A stretch of DNA of 19,610 bases from JBJXFY01 sp046155815 (lineage in GTDB: Bacteria > Verrucomicrobiota > Verrucomicrobiia > Limisphaerales > CAIMTB01): NCBI GenBank assembly GCA_046155815.1, contig JBJXFY010000301.1:1-19610 (forward strand), in the 5' to 3' direction. The translations under genes and the position numbers were made by a program. Positions within the stretch are counted from its first letter, which is position 1, and each line of letters begins with the position of its first letter. The notes beneath the pieces are model-generated. The model saw only the letters and a program-made list of their open reading frames with translations. It had not been told where the DNA came from and did no database searches. Below, in pieces: positions 7,150 through 15,728 of the stretch.

Positions 7150-8424
7150 CTACTTGTGGGCGTGCGCCCGGTCGGTAACGGCGGCGAAGGAATCGCGGAT
7201 TGGGAATTCGTCCCGCGCCCTCGGAAGGCTTGGGCTGGTCGCGAAAAACCGGTTCGGAGTAATCGGTGCGGGATCGGCGCCGCGCAGCCGCAATTGGGGC
7301 AGCGCCGCGCCGCCCTCTCGGGAGCGTTCCTGGGCTTGCCGGCGAATCTCGTCCCGTACGTGTCGCAGGCGCTCCGGCCACTCGAAGGTCGGCGCCCTCG
7401 CCGGGTGGTAGCCTTCGAGATGGCCCGTGAGGCGCGTCGTAGGCTTGGTGTACTTCAATTCCGTGTCGCCAAAGACCTCGCGGCAGAGCGCGGCAAGGCC
7501 GGGGTCGTACTCCAGCAGTTCGGCGCGGGTGTTGACGTGGTTGTGGTCGTGATCGTTCTCGCGGTTGTCGTCGAACCAGCTCTGCACGCCCTCGGCGAAA
7601 TACTCGTGATGATTCACCGCAGCGTACTTCCCCTTCCACAATCCCGCCTTCATCGCCGCGTCATAGGCGGCCTGCACGCGCGCGTCGAAGCCGGGGTCCA
7701 CGTTCGCCATGCCGCGCAGGTGAGTGTTGTGGGCCAGCTCGTGGATGAGAATGTTCTCGGCCGAATACGGATCGCCGGGATAGGCCAGCAGATTTTCCTC
7801 GGCGCAGGAACAGAACGGATCGGTCTCGCTGCCACCCATCCCACGGGCACGGGCATCGCGGAAATCGCGCGGCGCAATGCCGGGAAACCCAGGAACCGGA
7901 TCCCTCGCCAACCACCGCCACTCGGGCTGGTCCGTGGTGAATTCATTCCACGCGAGAATGCTGAGCCGCGCGCCGCTCTTCACCATGGCCGCGCGAACGT
8001 CGGGACGCTTCGCCAGCATCAGGTCCACAAGATACGCCGCCTCTTTGAGCGCGTAGGGATTTACCTTGGCCGACGCCACGATCGGGAAGCCACCGGCCGT
8101 CACCCGCTGCGTGTAGAACGCCGGGATGCCCCCAGCGTCCGGCGGATCAAACCGCATCGCCTGCACCGGAACTTCACTGGTGACGACGCGCTCAGCCTTG
8201 TCCTCACGGCCGACCACGGCGAAGCGATGCCCCAGCGTCGTGGTGATGATCGTGTTTTCGCCCGGCGCCACCGTTCCATTCGACACGCGCTCGGTGTCCG
8301 ACTTGAGCCGGAAGACGTCCGCGGCCTGCGTGCTGCCGTTTATGATTTGCAGTTTGGGGCGCTCTGCCGTGAGCGCGGGAATCGCGGAGCAGGCGAAGCA
8401 AGCGATCAGGCAGAGGAGTTTCAT
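7150..8424 (-). CDS. Secreted zinc metallopeptidase with a VHL-beta-like N-terminal domain
   Basis: The start at ATG 8424 gives MKLLCLIACFACSAIPALTA, a signal peptide, and 424 residues in total. Residues about 24-75 (LQIINGS, GTVAPGE, TLGHRFAVV) match the pattern of von Hippel-Lindau beta-domain-like modules: a strand with N-x-S/T, a central PGE turn, then a T-x-GHxF/W strand. The peptidase part has HELAHN (zinc ligands His228 and His232 with Glu229) and, about 40 residues on, NHHEYFAEG (273-278), whose Glu is the probable third ligand, as in lethal-factor-like gluzincins. A CSCAEENLL segment (206-213) precedes the site. The Arg-rich C-terminal tail after about residue 350 has no recognised domain. 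Its stop lies two bases before the next start, so expression of peptidase and unknown paralog is probably coupled. The VHL call is by eye and less certain than the peptidase call. Confidence 0.85.
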   Translation of the reverse strand: MKLLCLIACFACSAIPALTAERPKLQIINGSTQAADVFRLKSDTERVSNGTVAPGENTIITTTLGHRFAVVGREDKAERVVTSEVPVQAMRFDPPDAGGIPAFYTQRVTAGGFPIVASAKVNPYALKEAAYLVDLMLAKRPDVRAAMVKSGARLSILAWNEFTTDQPEWRWLARDPVPGFPGIAPRDFRDARARGMGGSETDPFCSCAEENLLAYPGDPYSAENILIHELAHNTHLRGMANVDPGFDARVQAAYDAAMKAGLWKGKYAAVNHHEYFAEGVQSWFDDNRENDHDHNHVNTRAELLEYDPGLAALCREVFGDTELKYTKPTTRLTGHLEGYHPARAPTFEWPERLRHVRDEIRRQAQERSREGGAALPQLRLRGADPAPITPNRFFATSPSLPRARDEFPIRDSFAAVTDRAHAHK

Positions 8425-8453
8425 GGGATTGAGGGCTTGGTCAGCACGGGGAA

Positions 8454-10898
8454 TCAAGGTGTCACTCGCTTCAGTTCAGGGCGCTCTTGCGAGGCTTCGA
8501 TCTTGGCGATGGCATCGCGGACGGCGGCGGCTTTTCTATGGCTGAGTGACAGCGGGAAGTCGGGCTCGCCCTTGTCAAAATTCGCGGCGATTTCCTGGAG
8601 GCGCGGGATGATGCGCCGGGCCTGTCCGCCGTACTTCAGCAGGGCTTCCAGAATCTCTGGCGTGCGCAGTTCGCTGGCCCACGGATTCTGCGCGAGCAGG
8701 TAGTCGACACAGCCTTGAATGCCTTCCTCCACGTGATGTTGAGCGAGTAGTTTTAATCCATTGACCCGGACCTCATCGGCGAACATTTCGCCGCTGGGCG
8801 CAGGTTTGACGATGGCCTCCTGGATGGCCGGCAGCAACGGACGCAATTCCTGAAAACTGAGGAGGGGATAGATTTCGCTGATTTGAGAGCGGGCATGGCC
8901 ATCCTGATTCTTCAGCCCGCGGATCATGGCCGCGCCGAGCTTTTCGCGATCCACGCCTTCGAGCGTGCGATGGCGCTTGAGTAGCTTGCCGAACACTGCG
9001 GCGGAGAAGTATCGCTGTTCCATGCCTCGCGGATCTCCTTCGCCGGGGCCGGCATTGATTCGTTCCAGCATCTCCGGCAACGCAGGCAGTGATGGTTTGC
9101 CAATGGCGGCGAGAGCTTCGCCGGCTCGCACGCGAAGCCAGAGGTCCGGGTGCTGGAGGGCCTTGCGAAGCTGCGGCACCGCCGGCGCAGCGGCGCCGCG
9201 CATCTCTTCCAGCGCGAGACAGGCACCGATGCGGGCTTCCGGATTCGCGGAGTCCAGCAGCGCGATGATCGCCGGCAACGGCGGTGCTTTGCGCCGGGCG
9301 AGCGCGGCAGCGGCGCGTCCGCGCACGATGGGTGACCACGAGCCGAGGCGCGAGAGGAGTTCCGCGTCGCCGAATCGGTCGTAGGTGCTATTGCGGTCTT
9401 TGTTATCCCAGCCGCGTCCGTCGGCGATAAGGCTCTGCGCGACGTCGGACGCGAGCGGTGGCAGGACGCCTGGCATCCGGCCGGTGATGGCGACTTTCTT
9501 CAGCGGCAGTGCGTAGGCGAGGAGATAGGCGCCGGTGGCATCCCAGCCGTGGTAGCTGTCGTGGTCAGGCTCGGGCGGGCCTTGATGGGAGAACGCGCCG
9601 TCCCAGCGCCGGGCGAGATCGTGATACCACGCGCCGAATTCCTGCATCCACGCACCGGTGGCCTGCGGCCCGGCCTGTGCGATGGCCGGCAGCGACCACA
9701 GCAGATTGAAGTAGTTGCCCGTGTGACCGCAGTCGCGTTCGCTGCCGTGCGAGGCCACAGCCATGCGGGTGAAATAGTCCGCGCTTTTTGTTTCGCCGAG
9801 CCGGTTGAAAAGCACGGCCGCCATGCCGCACTTGCCGTTGTCTTCGTGCGTTTCGGTCCATGCGGGATGGTCGCCGTAGGGCACCGCTCCCTTGCCGGTG
9901 TAGAAACGGAGAAGTCGCGTGCTGAGTTCGATGGCGCGGGCCACCTCGGCGTCCTTCACCCCCGCGTCGCGCGCGAGCACCAGGCCGATGGTCAGTGTCA
10001 GTCCGGGCGAGTTCATCATTCCGTAGCCCCGGAGGCGTCCATCCGGCAGCGCGAACGTATGCCCCCACGAGCCAACGGCGCTCTGGCCGCCCGCCGCCGC
10101 CAGCGCCAGCCGACGCAGCCCGGGCAGCATAGAGACATCGTCGGTCGCTGTGATGTATTCCCCGAGGAAGATCATCACGTAACCGTAGTACCACGTCCTG
10201 AAGTCGCTCGTCGTGAAGTCCGCCGCCCACTGCGCCTCTCGTTTCAACAACGGCAGATACGCAACATCACCGCCGGCAAGCAGCGCCAGCGCATTGAGTG
10301 AGCGCGGAATGGCGTCCTCTTTCCTCGCGTAGTCCGACCGCGCCATGCGCGCCGCGAGCGCCTCTTGTCCCTGCGCCAGGATCCGCTGGGATTTCGGGCA
10401 TTCATACGGCGCAGTAGCGCTGAACGAGCCGAGCATCGGCAGCTTCAATACGACCTCATTCGTCCGCCCCGAGCGCCAGCGCGTGAGCGACAGACGCCCG
10501 CCGCCGGCTGCTGTCTCCGCCGCGGTAATGGCACGACCCATTTCCGTGCGAGGATCGTAGGAGAAGAGTTTGCCATCCACGCCAAGGAGCACGTCACCCA
10601 CGTCGATCGAGCCCTCTGCCGGCGAGCCTCGATCCACGGCGGTGATCGCAATCTGCCGCGCATCGGTGGTCACGAGCTGGTCGGAAAACATCCAGCCGCG
10701 CAGCCCGGTGGGGCCGAGGTTCCAGTCATGCTTCGCTCCCGCTGGAATGGCGTCGCCCCTGGTGAAATCGGGAATCGGCAGAGCCTCACCGCCGGATGCG
10801 GCTGGCGCGCGAATGACAAAGCCGAACCACCCGGTGCACAGGAGAGCGAGCGCTGCGGACTTGGAGGCGGTCTGAATCGGGCTGAAAGATGCTTTCAT
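8454..10898 (-). CDS. Large exported PDZ / alpha-toroid / HEAT-repeat protein (DUF6288-like)
   Basis: ATG 10898 gives MKASFSPIQTASKSAALALL with a hydrophobic export signal over residues 1-35, and an 814-residue protein. Residues about 60-155 look like a PDZ domain (GLRGWMF, VDRGSPAEGSIDVGDVLLGVDGK). Residues about 165-520 are helical and carry W/Y/H-rich motifs (TWYYGY, WGHTFALPDG, GYGMMNSPGL, CGHTGNYFNLLWSLPA) resembling an alpha/alpha toroid. Residues about 540-805 contain HEAT-like repeats (SPIVRGRAAAALARR, NPEARIGACLALEEM, DLWLRVRAGEALAAIG). I recall this architecture as DUF6288 proteins of Planctomycetota and Verrucomicrobiota, of unknown function, often near sulfatases; a search should confirm the family name. 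It sits 37 bases after the sulfatase gene and 29 before the metallopeptidase gene. A toroid fold could mean a glycan lyase or a binding scaffold; no catalytic set is evident. Confidence 0.85.
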   Translation of the reverse strand: MKASFSPIQTASKSAALALLCTGWFGFVIRAPAASGGEALPIPDFTRGDAIPAGAKHDWNLGPTGLRGWMFSDQLVTTDARQIAITAVDRGSPAEGSIDVGDVLLGVDGKLFSYDPRTEMGRAITAAETAAGGGRLSLTRWRSGRTNEVVLKLPMLGSFSATAPYECPKSQRILAQGQEALAARMARSDYARKEDAIPRSLNALALLAGGDVAYLPLLKREAQWAADFTTSDFRTWYYGYVMIFLGEYITATDDVSMLPGLRRLALAAAGGQSAVGSWGHTFALPDGRLRGYGMMNSPGLTLTIGLVLARDAGVKDAEVARAIELSTRLLRFYTGKGAVPYGDHPAWTETHEDNGKCGMAAVLFNRLGETKSADYFTRMAVASHGSERDCGHTGNYFNLLWSLPAIAQAGPQATGAWMQEFGAWYHDLARRWDGAFSHQGPPEPDHDSYHGWDATGAYLLAYALPLKKVAITGRMPGVLPPLASDVAQSLIADGRGWDNKDRNSTYDRFGDAELLSRLGSWSPIVRGRAAAALARRKAPPLPAIIALLDSANPEARIGACLALEEMRGAAAPAVPQLRKALQHPDLWLRVRAGEALAAIGKPSLPALPEMLERINAGPGEGDPRGMEQRYFSAAVFGKLLKRHRTLEGVDREKLGAAMIRGLKNQDGHARSQISEIYPLLSFQELRPLLPAIQEAIVKPAPSGEMFADEVRVNGLKLLAQHHVEEGIQGCVDYLLAQNPWASELRTPEILEALLKYGGQARRIIPRLQEIAANFDKGEPDFPLSLSHRKAAAVRDAIAKIEASQERPELKRVTP

Positions 10899-10935
10899 GG
10901 GCAATAAAACGGATGCATATGTCTGGGTCGGGTTT

Positions 10936-12522
10936 TCACTTCGCCACCGACAGCGTGATGGCTTCGGGGACGGTTTTGCGACCGGTGGGCTGGTATTTAT
11001 CGAAGGGCCCATCCACGCCGCCGGCGGGCCAGTCGGCGGCCGCGGCGTATTGGCCGTCGTCCCGGTACTCCGCCTTGAGCCGCGCGATCTCGGCTTTCAG
11101 TTCGATGAACTTGGCGGCGATCTCGGGCTTCTTCGCCTCGGCTGCGTCGTGAAGGAGGTTGTGTTGCTCGGACGGGTCCTGGGTGAGGTCGAACATCTCG
11201 TAGGCGTTCTTCTGCCAGTAATGGATGAGCTTGTGCGTGGCGGTGCGAACGCCGAGGTGCGCGACGGTGTTGTGATGGCCGGGCGAATGGTAGTAACGAT
11301 AGTAAAACGTCGTGGGCCAGCCGGCGGGTGATTCGCCGCGCAGGAGCGGCGCGAGCGAGCGGCCTTGCATCGCGTCCGGCACGGGGAATCCGGCCAGATC
11401 GAGGAAGGTGGGCGCGAGATCCGTGTTGCCGACGAATTGCGCAGGCACGTGGCCAGCCTTCACGCCGGGGCCGCGCGCGAGCAGCGGCACGCGCAGGCCG
11501 GGCTCATACATGAAGCGCTTGTCGTAGAGTCCGAGGTCGCCGAGATACCAGCCGTTGTCGGAGGAATAGATGACAATGGTGTTCTTCGCCAGGCCGGTCT
11601 GGTCAAGGTAATCGAGCACGCGGCCCACGCTGTCGTCCACGCCCTGCACGCACGCGAGGTAGTCGCGCATGTATTGTTGATACTTCCACTTCACCAGCTC
11701 GTCGCCGGTGAGTCTCTTGCCGTCCACTTCCAGTTCCATCGGGACAGTGTCGAGCCACTTCTGCAACTCCGGTTCCTTGAGCGTGTCGGGCGGCATGATC
11801 TTGAGATCGCGGCGAGTGAGATCACGCGCGATGGTCTGCTGGTTCTCCGGCAATGCGGCGGGCCGCGTGGCGTAGGTGTCCCAGAGCGTGTCGGGCTCAG
11901 GGATGACCTTGTCCTTGAACATCTCAAGGTGCCGCGTGGTGGGCGCCCAGTTCCGATGCGGCGCCTTGTGATGCAGCATCAGGAAAAACGGTTTGTCCTG
12001 CGGACGCGTCTTGAGGAATTCAAGACCCAGCTCCGTCGTGATGTCCGTGCAATGACCTTCGATGTTCAGTTTGCGTCCGCCCGGGATGAGAAACTGCGGA
12101 TTCCAATACGCGCCCTGGCCGGGCAGGACGATCCAGCGGTCGAACCCGGTCGGGTCGCTGCCGAGGTGCCACTTGCCGATCATGCCGGTGTGGTAGCCGC
12201 CGGCCTGAAGGCGCTTGGCCACATTGTCACGCGAGCCGTCGAAGCGATTGAACACGGGCACACCGTTGCGATGCGAATACTGCCCGGTGAGCAAGGTGGC
12301 GCGGCTGGGCGTGCAGATGGAGTTGGCGACGAAGGAATTCGCGAACCGCGTGCCCTCCTTCGCCAGCCGGTCGAGGTGTGGTGTGCCGTTCACCTTCGAG
12401 CCGTAAGCCGAGATGGCCTGCTGCGCGTGGTCATCGGAGAAGATGAAGAGGATGTTCGGGCGCTCCGCCGCGCGGGCCGAGGCGACTGCGAGAAGCGAGA
12501 GGAAGACGAGGAGGCGTGTCAT
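10936..12522 (-). CDS. Secreted formylglycine-dependent sulfatase (S1 family)
   Basis: The 528-residue protein starts at ATG 12522 with a signal peptide (MTRLLVFLSLLAVASARA). The arylsulfatase signature is complete: metal-binding Asp30 and Asp31 (IFSDDH), the C-x-P-S-R modification site ICTPSRATLLTG with Cys70 as future formylglycine, GKWHLG (Lys117, His119), a His-rich HHKAPHR block at 184-190, and the second metal pair in SSDNG (Asp322, Asn323) followed by Lys335. A Cys-type site needs an anaerobic or formylglycine-generating maturation enzyme, not present here. The overall shape resembles N-acetylglucosamine-6-sulfatase and mucin-desulfating enzymes, but the substrate is inferred only weakly. 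It would remove sulfate esters from a carbohydrate in the periplasm or outside the cell. It follows the SASA esterase by 31 bases. Confidence 0.95.
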   Translation of the reverse strand: MTRLLVFLSLLAVASARAAERPNILFIFSDDHAQQAISAYGSKVNGTPHLDRLAKEGTRFANSFVANSICTPSRATLLTGQYSHRNGVPVFNRFDGSRDNVAKRLQAGGYHTGMIGKWHLGSDPTGFDRWIVLPGQGAYWNPQFLIPGGRKLNIEGHCTDITTELGLEFLKTRPQDKPFFLMLHHKAPHRNWAPTTRHLEMFKDKVIPEPDTLWDTYATRPAALPENQQTIARDLTRRDLKIMPPDTLKEPELQKWLDTVPMELEVDGKRLTGDELVKWKYQQYMRDYLACVQGVDDSVGRVLDYLDQTGLAKNTIVIYSSDNGWYLGDLGLYDKRFMYEPGLRVPLLARGPGVKAGHVPAQFVGNTDLAPTFLDLAGFPVPDAMQGRSLAPLLRGESPAGWPTTFYYRYYHSPGHHNTVAHLGVRTATHKLIHYWQKNAYEMFDLTQDPSEQHNLLHDAAEAKKPEIAAKFIELKAEIARLKAEYRDDGQYAAAADWPAGGVDGPFDKYQPTGRKTVPEAITLSVAK

Positions 12523-12553
12523 GACATTCTTCGGTTCGGCGCGAGGTGCCGGA

Positions 12554-13759
12554 TCAAGGCTCCGGCCTGCCGCGCAGCAGCGCGAGATTCGCCTCGGCGA
12601 ACGCCCGGCCGATGAGCGCGAACGTCTTGGCGCAGCCAAGGTAGTGGTAACCGCCGTTCGAGGCGCCACGTTTCCAGAGCGTGGCCTCGGCGGGCATGAT
12701 GAGATCGGCCTCAAACTTCTCCAAGTACTCACGCTTCTGGGCCTCGGTCATCTGGCCTTCGGCGTTGGCGTGATCCTTGTGCTTCGAGTTCAGGAAGTAG
12801 TCCATCTGGCTCACCTTCTCCATCTTGGCCGCAATGGCCGCGAGTTCCTCGGACCAGAACGGCGCGGTCTCGACGGCCTTCACGGTGCCGGCGAATTCCG
12901 GCAGCGCCGCGGGTCCCGCCATGGCCGCACGGAAGGCCTTGGTGTTGTCGTCAGCTTGGTTCCCGTCCACCCCGAGCACACCGATGACCACCGGCATCCG
13001 CGGCGCGGCAAGATCCCGGCGGACATCGCGGATCAGGTCGGCGAGCCACTCTCCGTACTTGGAGTAATCCTGCACCGTCTCGCCGGGCTTCGGCGGATAC
13101 GTGTCGCCCGATACGAGGTCGTTGAACCCCTGAAACCAGATGAAGCCGGTGATCTCGTAACCCTGCGCTTCGTCATAGGCGGGGCAGACGCGCTTGGGGT
13201 CGGCCAGGACTTTCCTCACATGCGCCACCATCTCCCGGTAATAGACGCCGGTGGCGGCTTCGGTCTGCGCCTTCCTCTCCGGTTGCTCCGCCCATCGTTT
13301 CGCGTCCAACGCGGTAGGCACGTAAGGTCCGGCGCTGGGCGGACGGAAATCCGTGTGCAGGCTGCGTCCGCCCCAGGCCGTCTTGATCAGCAGGACCGGC
13401 TCGCCCAGCCGTTTCTCCAGGTGGATGCCAAAGGTGAACTCCGGCCCGATCTTGTTCTCCGGCGCGCCGAAACCGGCGGTCAGCCGGCCCGTCTTCTCGG
13501 TCAAGTCCGTATAGGCGTCGCCGAGGCAGCCGATGGAGGAAATCCACACCTGCTCCAGCACCCGCGGCTGGCCGTCGGCGCCGCGCATTTCACGGAGCAG
13601 CGGGGCTGTGGCCGGATCGTCCCCGAGATAGTCGAACGTCTCCACCTGCGCGTGGCCCTGCATGTTCGACTGCCCGGCGAGGATGAAGACCTTGAGCGGC
13701 TTCGCCAGGGCAGGAAGGGCCACCGCGATCCAGGCCGCAAAGATGAGGGCTCGATTCAT
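12554..13759 (-). CDS. Secreted SASA-family (sialate O-acetylesterase-like) SGNH hydrolase
   Basis: ATG 13759 is preferred over an upstream TTG at 13828 because it begins a signal peptide (MNRALIFAAWIAVALPALA); the protein then has 401 residues. Ser31 in ILAGQSNMQGH is the nucleophile. TAWGGRSL (128-134) and IWFQGFND (207-214) are the family's further blocks, and YHYLG with His372 near the C-terminus is the probable catalytic His. It is clearly related to the esterase half of the protein at 2090-3736 (shared GQSNM, LIKxAWGGRSL, DFRPPSAG), but has a different insert after about residue 300 and no peptidase domain. It probably removes acetyl or other acyl esters from a glycan. It is the first intact gene of the block, about 100 bases downstream of the FecR remnant, so the promoter is either in that gap or further upstream; I could not recognise one. 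Confidence 0.9.
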   Translation of the reverse strand: MNRALIFAAWIAVALPALAKPLKVFILAGQSNMQGHAQVETFDYLGDDPATAPLLREMRGADGQPRVLEQVWISSIGCLGDAYTDLTEKTGRLTAGFGAPENKIGPEFTFGIHLEKRLGEPVLLIKTAWGGRSLHTDFRPPSAGPYVPTALDAKRWAEQPERKAQTEAATGVYYREMVAHVRKVLADPKRVCPAYDEAQGYEITGFIWFQGFNDLVSGDTYPPKPGETVQDYSKYGEWLADLIRDVRRDLAAPRMPVVIGVLGVDGNQADDNTKAFRAAMAGPAALPEFAGTVKAVETAPFWSEELAAIAAKMEKVSQMDYFLNSKHKDHANAEGQMTEAQKREYLEKFEADLIMPAEATLWKRGASNGGYHYLGCAKTFALIGRAFAEANLALLRGRPEP

Positions 13760-13858
13760 GAGGCAGATTGTCGCGCTCACGGTAGGAACGGCAAGGGCGT
13801 TCGCCAACATCCCGGTTCTCACCGCCAACGCCCGGATGAATGCTGCCGGGTGGCCCCG

Positions 13859-14450
13859 TCAGCGGTCCGGCGCGGCGACCGGCGCGGGAGAGACCGCGAC
13901 CCGGCGGTGCAGTTCCAATCCGGCATCGTCCCTGACGGTCAACGCGTCAATGTCGTTGAGTTCGAGTCCGGAGGCCGAGGATCACGGCCGTGTCCTGGCC
14001 GAGGTTTTCGGTCCAGGCGGTGACGGGTTCCGGCTGTGGCCGCACCACCAGCGGCGTTTCCGCTGCGAGGGGCAGGCGACCTGGCGGCCGCCCGTGACCT
14101 CGACCGCCGCGCCGTCGGCGCTCAGGGCGGAGCGGGCGGCGTCCTCATCCAGCCGCAGGATGGTTTCCGCCGCGGTCGCCTGGGCGTTGAACCGGGCGTG
14201 CTGCACGGTGACCGCCCCGGCCGGGGTCTGGACAATCAGCGGGCGGGACGCGGCTGCCGAGGCGGGACTGTGCCGGAGGTTGCCATGGGTGAGGTTCACC
14301 CGCAGGGCGCCGTCTTCCGGCCGGAGCAGGCGCAGCGCGGAGAGGCCGGCCAAGGTCAGACGGGAACCATCATGGAGCTCAAGCTCGATCCACGCGTGGC
14401 AGGAGCGGATTTCGAGCGTGTCCCCGGCGCCCAGCCGCAAGCCCACCTGC
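13859..14450 (-). pseudogene. FecR-like anti-sigma/regulator remnant
   Basis: The segment reads VGLRLGAGDTLEIR, then HDGSRLTLAGLSALRLLRP, GALRVNLTHGNLRH, PLIVQTPAGAVTVQHARFN and AAVEVTGGRQVA. These match the order of beta-strands in FecR periplasmic domains (DGSRxxL, VxTPxGxVxVxGTxF, VxVxxG). The familiar N-terminal part with a transmembrane helix is missing: the FecR frame joins directly to the broken sigma factor upstream. The C-terminal end is frameshifted twice: the FecR frame leads to a meaningless Arg/Ser-rich tail, whereas another frame ends with LNDIDALTVRDDAGLELHRR and a stop at 13861-13859. In this phylum FecR proteins commonly follow ECF sigma genes, which fits the location. The gene is not functional. 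Confidence 0.65.
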
Positions 14451-14686
14451 AGCGCGCTCTCGGCGGCGCAGCCAGTCCAGTCCCTCGCGCCGGGCGGTGA
14501 TGAACGCCCACGACAACAGGGCGGCCTCGCTCTCGAACGCCGCCGGCCCGCCAGCGCCTTCACCGCGACGTTCTGGAAGATGTCCTCCGCGCCGAGCGTG
14601 TCGCGCACGATCAGTCACGCCGCGGCGGAGAGGCGCGTGCGCGCCTGCATCAGGCACTGCAGGATTTCCGGGTCGGTGAGCTTCAT
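14451..14686 (-). pseudogene. ECF sigma factor remnant (copy B)
   Basis: ATG 14686 starts MKLTDPEILQCLMQARTRLSAAA, followed by an in-frame TGA (14617-14615) and then LIVRDTLGAEDIFQNVAVKAL, the sigma-70 region 2 signature of ECF factors. A frameshift near 14545 moves the continuation (AAFESEAALLSWAFITARREG, then LDWLRRRERA) into another frame. Region 4, which binds the -35 element, is absent; the sequence passes straight into the FecR remnant, so a deletion removed the gene junction. The TGA could have arisen from a TGG Trp codon; copy A has AGG at the same place. The start overlaps the stop of the serine hydrolase remnant as ATGA, exactly as in copy A. Confidence 0.72.
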
Positions 14687-15728
14687 GGCGCGGAAAGCGG
14701 CGGCCAGCAGGAATGAACGGAGGCGGCCAGATCCTTTGCCAGCGCCTTGTCGAACGGCACTTCCTGCCGCACCACGACCTGGACGAGACGCTCGGCCGGC
14801 ACCAGTCGGAAGTCCGTGCTGGCGTACCCGCCCCAGGTGGCTTCCTTGACGGGCCGCTGCGCCGGGGCCTGACCCAGCTTTATCTCCCGCAACTCGAAAC
14901 CAAGGCCAAACCGGAAGCCCCGGCCTGCCCACCCAGCTGGTCGGTGAGCATCTGCCGCACCGTCTCCTCGCGCCGCCGCCGGCCCGCGTAAACGCCGCCG
15001 GCCGCGAGCATCCGGCCGAAGCGGGCATAGTCGCGTGCCGTGGACACCAGTCCCCCGCCGCCGGAGAGGAAAGTGAAGCCGTCATGGAAAGGGCTGGCGG
15101 CCGGCGGGCACCGGCGCTTTTCCCAGATGGTGCGGAGCACTTCATGCATTCGCGGATCCTTCGCCCGCAGCTCGGCGCGATCGAAGGGCTCGAAGTCGTT
15201 CCGGCCGAAAAACGCCTCGGTGGTCTCGGCGAAATACTCCTGCTCGTTGCTCAGGGCGTAGGCGCGGTCCGTCGTGAACTCGTCGCCGGTCCAGCGTCTC
15301 ACCCGGTCATAGGCGCCGGTGGCCTGCGCCGCCGCGAAGGCGTCGCGGATGGCCGCGTGCCCATGCCCGAGGACGCGGTGGTGGAACGCGTGCGCCAGCT
15401 CGTCCAGCGCAAGCATCGGCATGCGGCGGTGCTCGTGCTCCCAGAGGCGTGTGTTGGTGAACTCGACGGCGCGGGCCATCACCGGGTCGCGTCGGTTGGC
15501 GCGCAGCCGGCCGACGTCGGGATGATACTCGGCCGTGGGACGCACGCCGTGGTAGGGCGGGTTGAACCAGAGGGGCACCTCCTGCAGCCGCTGCACATGG
15601 TGCGCCGGCACCACGCGGCGGATTTCGGCCCGCTGCTTCACGAGCAGGTCCAGGGCCTGCTCGGTGAAGGGCTTCTCCTCCCCTTCCAGCAGCGCCGGGT
15701 TCACCCGCACCGTCCAGCCTTCGATGTC
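14600..15728 (-). repeat. Copy B of the duplicated peptidase-hydrolase-sigma cassette, collapsed
   Basis: This segment is a direct repeat of 2701-687 but shorter. The interval from the end of the peptidase gene to about two thirds into the serine hydrolase gene (roughly 2090-1260 in copy A) is missing. The ATGA junction between hydrolase and sigma gene is kept. Divergence at many silent and amino acid positions shows that the duplication is not recent, or that the two copies were acquired separately. Confidence 0.85.
14683..15114 (-). pseudogene. C-terminal serine hydrolase (beta-lactamase family) remnant
   Basis: This is the C-terminal part of a relative of the protein at 818-2047. It begins at SPFHDGFTFLSGGGGLVSTA, matching SPFNDGFAFLSGGGGLVSTA there, and runs on through ARDYARFGRML. 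Near 14930 the frame shifts: the first frame ends in LALVSSCGR, while FRFGLGFELREIKLG, WGGYASTDFRLVPAERLVQ and VRQEVPFDKALAKDLAASV continue in another frame to the stop at 14685-14683. The N-terminal part with the S-x-x-K nucleophile is completely missing, because a deletion fused this gene in frame to the end of the upstream peptidase. It cannot be active. Confidence 0.85.

Noticed and set aside
11365..12615. Long plus-strand open frame of 416 codons
   Set aside because: It lies opposite the sulfatase gene, whose motifs are complete. The translation has no recognisable domain and the frame is a typical GC-rich antisense shadow.
12413..14023. Plus-strand open frame of 536 codons
   Set aside because: It is antisense to the SASA esterase, with Arg/Gly-rich translation and no family resemblance.
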